From: Apium graveolens
Taxonomy: Eukaryota > Streptophyta > Magnoliopsida > Apiales > Apiaceae
Reading direction: 5' to 3'
NCBI RefSeq assembly: GCF_009905375.1
Contig: NC_133650.1
Coordinates: forward strand, 174,787,565 to 174,851,564
DNA length: 64,000 nt
Below, in pieces: positions 56,221 through 64,000 of this stretch (its first letter is position 1; every line of letters starts with the position of its first letter). The position numbers and the translations under genes are program-made. The notes below the pieces were generated by a model. That model had not been told where the DNA came from. It searched no databases and saw only the letters and a list, made by a program, of their open reading frames with translations.

Positions 56221-57358
56221 ATGCCACCCAAGAAAGCTACCCAATCTAAAGAAAATAGTAGTAGTTTGGCGGAGGGTCTAGTTATAAATAAAATTCTAGA
56301 CTTGTTGTGCCAGCAACAGCAACAACAGTTGCAGTTAATCCAACAGATTCAGTAGCAACAACATTAACAAGGAGAGCTAAACCAAACTACCAGTTTTAAA
56401 TCCTTTCAGTCGGTTAAGCCCCTAGAGTTCAAGGGTGAAGTGGATCCTGTTGTTTCTAGAAATTGGCTGAAGGAAATGGAAAAGGCATTTACCCTCATAC
56501 AAGTAAGTGATGATCTTAAGACCGATTATGCGAGTTACTTTCTTAAGAATGAAGCAAATTATTGGTGGGAATCCACTCGAGCGTTGGAAGGAGAAGGCCA
56601 TGTTTCTTGGACAAGATTTACAGAATTATTCTTGGAGAAGTATTTTCCCGATGGTTTAAGGAATCAGTTGGAAGTCGAGTTTTAGAACTGAAAAAAGGTG
56701 AAAGAAATGTGTTGGAGTATGAGTCCAAGTTTACAGAATTGGCCCGATTAGTTCTTGAGTATGTAAGTACGGAGATTCAGAAAGCAATGAGGTTTTAGCA
56801 AGGGTTGAAGCCTGAAATTCGCAGAGGACTTGTGGCATTGTAACTCAAGACATACTCCTCTATGGTTCAGGCCGCCCTGGTAATGGAAAGTGACCAGAAG
56901 TTGGCTGTTAAGGAAGAAAGTGATAAGAAAAGGAAGTTGGAAGGTGTTATGGACAAGGCAGATCAAGGAGAATCCAGTCAAGCATTTGAGAATCGGTTTG
57001 GCCGAAACAGGAGTAAGGGATTTCGGAGACAGAGTTTATTTCAAGCTAGGTCTAGTTCTACTTCAGTTGCTTCTACTCCAGCCCAGTCAGTGAAGTTAGT
57101 AGTGGATTGCCACTCCTGTGACAGGAGACATAGTGGTTTGTGCAAAAAGAATGTGCAATGTTTCAAGTGTTGATATAAGGGTCATTATGCATCGGAATGT
57201 AAACCAGAAAATCCAGGAGTAACGTGTTACAATTGTGGAAAAGTCGGGCATATTGCTAGGAGTTGTAGAATGGTTACTCAAGATACTACATCCCAAGGGC
57301 CAACATCCAGCACAACTAGAGGTAGAACTTTCAAAAGGACCAAGAGATCAAGCGTTTA
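56221..57358 (+). pseudogene. gag: Chromovirus (Tekay-like) gag of element C, broken
   Basis: Starts at ATG 56221 (MPPKKATQSKEN). Glutamine-rich segment, then a Ty3/gypsy Gag capsid: PLEFKGEVDPVVSRNWLKEM, ANYWWESTRAL, SWTRFTELFLEKYFP, then in another frame VLELKKGERNVLEYESKFTE. The C-terminal part has the basic linker, CHSCDRRHSGLC, and two CCHC knuckles, CFKC(stop)YKGHYASEC and CYNCGKVGHIARSC, a pattern typical of Tekay/Del Gag. Breaks: stops near 56354 and 56366, a frameshift near 56680, and stops near 56798, 56841 and 57172. Just past the stop at 57356-57358 element B is inserted, so protease and pol of C lie beyond the window. Confidence 0.88.
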
Positions 57359-57953
57359 GAATTTGGACGTAGTTGCATCTGATTAAACACCCTTCGAGCT
57401 AGAAGAGTTCTATAATATCCCATATTTTCAATATTATTATTATTATTATTTGAAGTTATTTATGTGATTTTATGTGAATTTTGGTGAATTATTTAATAAG
57501 TGGAATTGATGTTTGGGTGTTTAGATGTGACATTATTTGAATATTTGAATTTTTATATGTCCAGAATAAAATATAGATAATTGTGATATTTTTCTGGTAA
57601 TTTTTGGAATGTTAGATGATTTTATAATAATTTATGGAATTATTAATTATTTTCAGAATAATTACAAAATTATTTTATAAAGCCGGGAATCGTCCGACTT
57701 CAACCGTTTTTGTGTTTTTACAACCCGAAACTCTTCCGAAAACTCCTTCCTATCCTAATCTGGTAATTCCGGACATTTTCCGTGTTTTGACTTTTTCAAT
57801 CCGGATTACGGTTTGACCCGTGCGCGGCCCGGCGCAAGATTTTCGATACGATAGTTATTTCGGTAATCAATAAAACCCGTATTCCTGAGAGACGGGATAT
57901 TTTTACGGTTTTGATAATTATCCAATTCTGGTATTTAATTGTATCGTTTTTAT

Positions 57954-58073
57954 AGTTACTTAGCGGCTAAGTAATCTATTTTTTGATCATTTTGTAGTTA
58001 CTTAGTGGCTAAGCAACTAATTTAACGATCCAAAACGATCCAGAACGATCCAATATTCCATAAATATAAATAG
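57954..58073 (+). promoter_or_regulatory. LTR promoter of B: two imperfect palindromes, repeats and TATA box
   Basis: Two copies of the ACTTAG(C/T)GGCTAAG(T/C) palindrome (57954-57975 and about 57994-58016), three AACGATCCA words (58024-58051) and CATAAATATAAATAG (58059-58073). The arrangement mirrors A's LTR. The 3' LTR has the same at about 63536-63653. Confidence 0.55.
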
Positions 58074-60144
58074 TCTATTTCTTATTTCGTTTATTCCGTT
58101 TATTCATTTGCAACCAGTTAAAATACCGTAAATACAGAGAAAACCCGAGAAAACCGATACGTTCCCGAGAATCAAACACACGAACGAAGGCGTTATCGAA
58201 CTCCGATTCGGGCGTGCAGCATATCAAAACGAAGCTCTCGAAATCTTCTTTCTGAATCAATCATCAGTTTCTGCCCAGAAATCATGGTAATTTTCTTATT
58301 TATTTATTTATATTCGAATTATTTAGTAATTAAATTATGAAAATTTGTTCTTGATGTTGTTGATGTGATTTAATGCTTCCATGTTGTAGAGCATGTTTTT
58401 TCTGGTCGATTTGGTATATTATACTTCAAAAATAGAGTTCAATATCATATAGAAATTAAGGTTTGATTTTCTGAAAATTTCTTGAATATGTGTTCTTAGT
58501 GTTCTTAGAGAATTCTGAAAATCAAAGTCAATTTTGAAGGTGTTATTGAACACCAAATCACAAGTATGAATAACCAAAATGAATCACATACCATTCTCTA
58601 TCATTTTATATCATCAAGTCGTACCAACAGTTCTTAAATTTTAAAATCGATTTTTGGGGTTAATATTCGAATTTTGGGGGTTTATGATTTAGTGGTTTTG
58701 ACTGTTTGTGATGATTGAATGTTGTTCCTGAGGTCACGAGGATTATTTTGGTATGTAATATGTTGATTTTGGTTGAGTATTTGCTGGGATCGTTGTTTCG
58801 CCAGATTTTTTCACCGGTTTTAATGGTGAAAACGCCGGAATCGAGGCTGTAATCCCCTTCGTCGTTGTTGTTACTGGGTTTGTTGATTCTGAGTCGATTT
58901 TGTGTGATTATGTCAAAAGAAATGATCACAGTACTGCTTGTTATCTGAAATCGGGGCTTCGCCGGGAATTCCCCTCGCCGGAATCTGCAGAATTATCCAG
59001 CGGGTCGGGGTCATTCTTGGTGACCTGATTAACCCGATTACTGACCCGTTTTTTTAATCAAAACCCGGTTTTAATCTTATAAACCCAGTTGCAAAAACCT
59101 GATATCTGTTTCTGGGAATTTTTATTTAAAAATAAATCAAAATTATTTTTCTTATTTACAAAATTCATTTTAAAAATCATTATTTTTAATTCTGAAAATT
59201 TATTTTAATTCAAAAATAAATCTAAATTATTTAGTTAATTAATTTTAGTTGATAATTAATAATTTAATAAGTCAATTAATTTAGATATTAATTGATTAAT
59301 TAATTTAATTAGTTATTAATTAATTTTAATTGATTATTTAATTAGATTTAATTATTTATTTTGATTTAAAAATTTCTGAAAAATGGTTTCGAGCTTTAAA
59401 ATATTATTTTAAATTATTTTCCAGGCTCGATAATTCTTATAAAATTATTTTCGAGTGTTCGAGCCCTATTATTTAATTATTAAATGATTCGGAGATTGTT
59501 TTTATTCTGAAAAATGTTCAAAAATTCATAATAAATCAATCGTTTTCGTCCGTTTAATACGAAACGAACGCGTACAGACTCAGAAAAATATTCCACTTTC
59601 AATAAAAATACTTTCGAGACCCAAATCCTTTTGTTTCAAAAGGTCGCTTGTTTTACGAATGATTCTGAGTCGATTATTCATCGATAAATCGTATTTTGAC
59701 CCGATTTCAGTTTTAAACGTATCAAATCGAACCTTTTGGTGAACCGAGTCATATGTGATATGAATTATGTGATACGTGAGTTGTGTGCTTATGTGCTATG
59801 TGAATTATGTGGGTATGTGGATCAAGAGTCCTGTGTTTATCTGTTATATTTATGTGTGGGCTATCGTATGGGTAGACGATAGGGTTTTGGCGCGCAGTTC
59901 GTCGAGTAATTATCGTTTAGACAATTAAAGTTGTATCTTTTAATTATAGATGCGGATCTCTCGAGTTGAGCGGGACAAGACGTTGGATAAAGAATGAGAT
60001 GGAATGGTATTGGGTATCTGGCTTCTAGCAATTGCAGGAGCAGCATATCAGTGAAGTGTTGAAAAGAAGGAAGGTGATGTCTTGAGATAGAATGTCAGAA
60101 TAGATTCGTGTTTGCGAGTGTGACTAACTGCTAAATCTAAAAGG

Positions 60145-60258
60145 CAAGTACCCCTGACTTCACTTATCGTTCAAGTGATGTTTATTTCAAATCATATTAT
60201 GCAAGTATCCCTATCATCACTTATTGTTCAAGTGATATTTATTTTAAATCTTTTGATG
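60145..60258 (+). repeat. 57-bp tandem repeat in B's LTR
   Basis: Two units (60145-60201 and 60202-60258), each starting CAAGTA(C/T)CCCT and containing CACTTAT(C/T)GTTCAAGTGAT, itself a short inverted repeat (CACTT / AAGTG). A degenerate third unit follows. Confidence 0.8.
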
Positions 60259-61671
60259 TAAGTATTGTTTTCCCTATTCAGTTCAAGATAGATAAATGTT
60301 TTACATATCGCTGAATTAAATAATTCTATTTATCCAAGCACTCTTCTGCTATTCTATGTTCAGAATAGATTTAAAAATGTTTTGGGTTTTGAGAAAAATG
60401 ATTTTGTTGCAAGTATTCCTGCCCAAGTGAATGAGGGAATAAAATTGTTTCGGGTGTCGAGTATTATGACCCCTTTTCAATAAAAGGTTTTGAGATTGAA
60501 TGGTTACTGATTGCGTAAGAGGCCGAAGCACCGGTCCAGCGTGAGCTATTATACAGAAGTGTAATACGGAAGTGTAATATCTTACAAGGCTTGTTATGCC
60601 TTTTCTGGCGCCCTATAGGTACCGTATGTCTTCGGGATACGGGTAGTACCTATATTAATGGTATGGCTGCGGGATACCGGTGTTGTTTCATGACTGATCA
60701 TCAGGAACAGCATAGTGCATAATTTTGTTCCAATCGATATTATTATATTGTTTTTGATAATCTTATAAGGAATGATTTATCAACTGATTCTGTTTTCGAA
60801 TAACGGTAAAGTGCGGTTTTGATGCAGATTTTGATTTATGCTGATACTTACGTTGTTGTTAAATATCAAAGGTGGTATTAATATAGATGAATGATGTTGA
60901 CTTCAGTATGGAATATTGTGAGCATCAAAGTTCGTATTGATATCTAATTTGATATGACAATAAAATAAATATTAATTTGAAGAGTTCGGTTTTGAATACA
61001 GTTTATGATTCAATCCATAATCATTGTTTCATGTTATTGTTGTTTATGATATTTCCGTAAACACTATTTTATGAGTTTGATTCTTATCAAGATTCAAAGT
61101 ATTGCTCAAGCCTTTCGTTTGAAAATATTAAGAAAAGTTTTATGGTTCAGCAATTATGATTTTAAATGTTCTGCTCTAATGCAGATGTCTGTTTTATATC
61201 AAAACAACCATATATATGTTATAATGATCTTGCTGAGCATTTCTTTCGCTCATACTTGCCTGTTTTCAAATCTAACCTCCAGTGAGGATTAGCTTGTGCT
61301 GTTTAGCTGCGTAATTCGAGGAAGCACAGAAGAAGCTTTTGGAAGCTGATTGGTCCAGGGTTTGCGGACTAGTGTAAGTTTTATTGTATAAAGTTTTTTA
61401 TATTATATTATATTATAGTTTTGTATTTTATTTGGGCCTAGTATACTTCATTTCGAAGTTATACTAGTGGGTTTAGTTTTGAGTTGGAATTTATTGAAAA
61501 GAGTTTTAAAAGGTAGTGAAAAATTTATTGTGGAATTTGGATATCTTGTTTCTAAAACTGTAACCTTAAAAGATCTTGGATTAGTTTGGGGTCATAAATG
61601 ATAAATATCTTCTGCTGGCATTTATTTATTGATTTAATAGGTTATTTTGGATTGAGGTTTCATCGTGACGA

Positions 61672-61696
61672 CCAAATCCCTTGACCCCGGATTTGG
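61672..61696 (+). other. LTR-end stem-loop of element B
   Basis: CCAAATCC pairs with GGATTTGG over 8 bp around CTTGACCCC, 10 bases before the LTR end. Confidence 0.65.
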
Positions 61697-61709
61697 GGGC
61701 GTTACAGGT

Positions 61710-61721
61710 TGGTATCAGAGC
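61710..61721 (+). other. PBS of element B (initiator tRNA-Met type)
   Basis: TGGTATCAGAGC, three bases after the LTR end. Confidence 0.88.
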
Positions 61722-62302
61722 TGAGGTTATGGTAAACTAGAAACGAGAGTCTGTAGGAGTGTGTATAGCTATGTGAGGACGTTTGAGCTCATATCGAGTT
61801 CCTGTTGAACTATTGGATATAGTACCAACGAGTAAGTTAAGATAGGCGCATTCGTTCGAGATGGTTAAGCTGAGCTGGATGGAACTCCAGGAAGCTACAA
61901 ATTCTATTGTGGAATCTTCCGAGACTATGATTTGACGACGATGAAGATTATCGATATCCTTAAAATATGAAGAATGGTCTAGAGTTGGATGACGATTCAA
62001 CAGAAGAATTCAAATAGAAGATAAGTATTAAGACTTTGGCAATACCTTCTCTTTCTATAATTTCTTTTGACCTCTCCCAAAAGAGGTATCTGTTAGAAGA
62101 TATATTCCCTAACACTTGTTTAATCATTTTGTTACAGAATCTTGTTTTCTGGATTTTATTTTTCTCCAGAAACATCAGCTTTGAAATCTTTTCAGTTTTA
62201 TTCATTTGATTTTGGATTTCTTTGATATTATTTATTCTGACTGAGATGAACAACCCTAACTATAGGGGACACAAGGTATACCTGTCTGTGTGATAGGAGT
62301 TG

Positions 62303-62316
62303 GATGGGACGCCATC
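62303..62316 (+). other. Conserved internal hairpin, copy in B
   Basis: GATGG, loop GACG, CCATC. Relative to C and A (GGTGG/CCACC) the second base of the left arm and its partner both changed, keeping the pair. Confidence 0.6.
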
Positions 62317-62659
62317 ACTTGTGTGTGTTGTGAATACATGAAGGTTAACAACCTTTAGTAGTGTCTTAATTTGGACACGCAATACCAAGTTCATTTGATC
62401 ACATTGATCTCTCAGTTATTTTTTTTTCATTTCAACAATATTTTTTCTCAAATTCAGATTCTATCCTGTTATGATATGAAATTCTATTCTTTTTGAAATT
62501 CTATGATTTTATCATTCCAAATATTCGAAGGCATGTCAATCAAGTTAAGTTAAGTTATCCTGGTCAAGTCAAAGCAGGGTTATGTAACGAGATTACCAAG
62601 AGCAACAGTGGACTGCGATGCGGTTATAATATCAGTGGCATATACCGAAGTCGGTCTGT

Positions 62660-62735
62660 TTCTTTATTTCTCTCTCTCTCTCTCTATCTTTCTTTCTTTT
62701 CTTTTCTCTCTCTTTCTCTCTATTCTTCTTTCTAG
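62660..62735 (+). repeat. CT-rich microsatellite in B
   Basis: Runs of TC and CTTT words on the + strand, about 350 bases after the hairpin. Confidence 0.85.
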
Positions 62736-62944
62736 CGATCAGTAAAAGTGATTCTATTGAAGAATTGGTCAAAGGATATGGAAGGAACAATGGTGCGGAG
62801 TGAAGCTCCAGTGATAATTGTGTGGTATAAGAAATTGCGGTGTTATTTGGAATTTTTGAGAAAAAGTTAAGTAGGCAGTATCGGAAAGTTGGTTAGAAGA
62901 CCCTTAGTGCTTTCTTCTGCTGATTCCGAGGACGGAATCCTTAT

Positions 62945-62957
62945 AAGGGGGGTAGAC
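62945..62957 (+). other. PPT of element B
   Basis: AAGGGGGGTAGAC directly before TGTAATATCC. Confidence 0.85.
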
Positions 62958-64000
62958 TGTAATATCCCATATTTGCAATATTATTATTATTATTATTTGA
63001 AGTTATATATGTGATTTTATGTGAATTTTGGTGAATTATCTGATAAGTGGAATTGATGTTTGGGTGTTTAGATGTGACATTATTTGAATATTTGAATTTT
63101 TATATGTCCAGAATAAAATATAGATAATTGTGATATTTTTCTGGTAATTTTTGGAATGTTAGATGATTTTATAATGATTTATGGAATTATTAATTATTTT
63201 CAGAATAATTACAAAATTATTTTATAAAGCCGGGAATCGTCCGACTTCAACCATTTTTGTGTTTTTACAACCCGAAACTCTTCCGAAAACTCCTTCCTAA
63301 CCTAATCTGGTAATTCCGGACATTTTCCGTGTTTTGACTTTTTCAATCTGGATTACGGTTTGACCCGTGCGCGGCCCGACGCAAGATTTTCGATACGATA
63401 GTTATTTCGGTAATCAATAAAACCCGTATTCTCGAGAGACGGGATATTTTTACGTTATTTTCGTATATAGTGTTTTATAAAAAGCTCGGTTTTGATAATT
63501 ATCCAATTCTGGTATTTAATTGTATCGTTTTTATAGTTACTTAGCGGCTAAGTAATCTATTTTTGGATCATTTTGTAGTTACTTAGTGGCTAAGCAACTA
63601 ATTTAACGATCCAAAATGATCCAGAACGATCCAATATTCCATAAATATAAATAGTCTATTTTTTATTTCGTTTATTCCGTTTATTCATTTGCAACCAGTT
63701 AAAATACCGTAAATACAGAGAAAACCCGAGAAAACCGATACGTTCCCGAGAATCAAACACACGAACGAAGGCGTTATCGAACTCTGATTCGGGCGTGCAG
63801 CATATCAAAACGAAGCTCTCGAAATCTTCTTTCTGAATTAAATCATCAGTTTCTGCCCAGAAATCATGGTAATTTTCTTATTTATTTATTTATATTCGAA
63901 TTATTTAGTAATTAAATTATGAAAATTTGTTCTTGATGTTGTTGATGTGATTTGATGCTTCCATGTTGTAGAGCATGTTTTTCTGGTCGATTTGGTATAT
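62958..64000 (+). repeat. 3' LTR of element B, first 1043 bp
   Basis: Matches 57411 onward, with intact TG terminus and without the 34-base deletion. Continues outside the window. Confidence 0.92.

Larger units (their letters stand above)
57411..61706 (+). repeat. 5' LTR of element B (4296 bp)
   Basis: Starts TATAATATCC (TG mutated to TA; the 3' LTR has TG) and ends GGGGGCGTTACA. The first 1 kb can be compared with 62958-64000: few substitutions, but a 34-base deletion at about 57907, flanked by CG in the intact copy. Contains a palindrome pair and TATA box, an AT-rich TTAATTAA stretch (59200-59350) and a 57-bp tandem repeat. Confidence 0.9.
61722..62944 (+). other. Non-coding internal region of B
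   Basis: No gene. Contains a pyrimidine-rich stretch (62040-62220), the conserved hairpin (62303-62316), a CT-rich microsatellite (about 62660-62735) and, near the end, GAGGACGGAATCCTTATAAG before the PPT. Short open frames here have no protein-like features. Confidence 0.7.
57411..64000 (+). mobile_element. Element B: long-LTR, non-coding (LARD-like) retrotransposon, 3' end outside
   Basis: 5' LTR 57411-61706, internal 61707-62957, 3' LTR from 62958 to beyond the window. A tRNA-Met PBS and a purine-rich PPT are present. The internal region is only 1251 bases with no gene, so B depends on proteins from relatives. Its LTR shares its 5' third with A's LTR (the CTGGTAATTCCGGACATTTT and GCGCGGCCCGGCGCAAG words) and its hairpins with C and A. 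Inserted behind C's gag; the TSD would be AGTTC (57406-57410). Confidence 0.88.

Noticed and set aside
4547..61721. tRNA-like words (TGGTATCAGAGC, TGGCACCGCTGCC, TGGCGCCGTCTG)
   Set aside because: They are primer binding sites complementary to tRNA 3' ends. No cloverleaf sequence surrounds them.

Overview
The window is flowering-plant nuclear repeat DNA, probably eudicot; the species cannot be told from the sequence. I found no host gene, rRNA, tRNA gene or CRISPR array. Almost every base belongs to a stack of nested LTR retrotransposons. The boundaries below come from LTR ends (TG...CA), primer binding sites (PBS), polypurine tracts (PPT), target-site duplications (TSD) and recognisable Gag/Pol motifs.

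Layout, outermost to innermost. Element C is a Tekay/Del-like Ty3/gypsy chromovirus on the + strand. It is visible as the end of its 5' LTR (4405-4544), a PBS, a leader (to 5715 and from 55819) and a broken gag (56221-57358). Three elements sit in C. (i) A degenerate Ty1/copia element on the - strand fills 1-4404 and cuts C's LTR. (ii) Element A (5716-55818, LTRs about 3.5 kb, + strand) is inserted in C's leader. (iii) Element B (57411 to beyond 64000) is inserted just after C's gag; its 4.3 kb LTRs flank only 1.25 kb of non-coding DNA. Inside A are two more elements. Element E (14710-41566, + strand) is Athila-like, with TSD GCTGT. Element D (43571-54109, - strand) is Tat-like and sits in A's 3' LTR, with TSD ATTTT. 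Inside E lies F (18472-34300, - strand), a Tekay-like element present as a truncated tandem LTR-internal-LTR-internal unit.

State of the genes. D is the youngest and the only element that looks complete: its two 570-bp LTRs differ at two positions by eye. It carries one uninterrupted 1901-codon Gag-PR-RT-RH-aRH-INT reading frame, plus a convergent three-exon antisense gene with its own TATA box behind a hairpin-forming 90-bp tandem repeat. E has broken gag and pol but an intact 404-aa third ORF. The copia element, A, C and F carry decayed coding remnants, except for one unrecognised proline-rich reading frame near the 5' end of F. B has no coding capacity.

The least expected signals are structural. 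The LTRs of C, A, B and F all end in a stem-loop just upstream of the PBS, and its arms differ between elements while pairing is kept. The internal regions of C, A and B share a second small hairpin with a compensatory base-pair change. Both suggest conserved RNA (or DNA) structures in this Tekay-like group. Two of the elements (E and F) also show head-to-tail tandem structures sharing an LTR.
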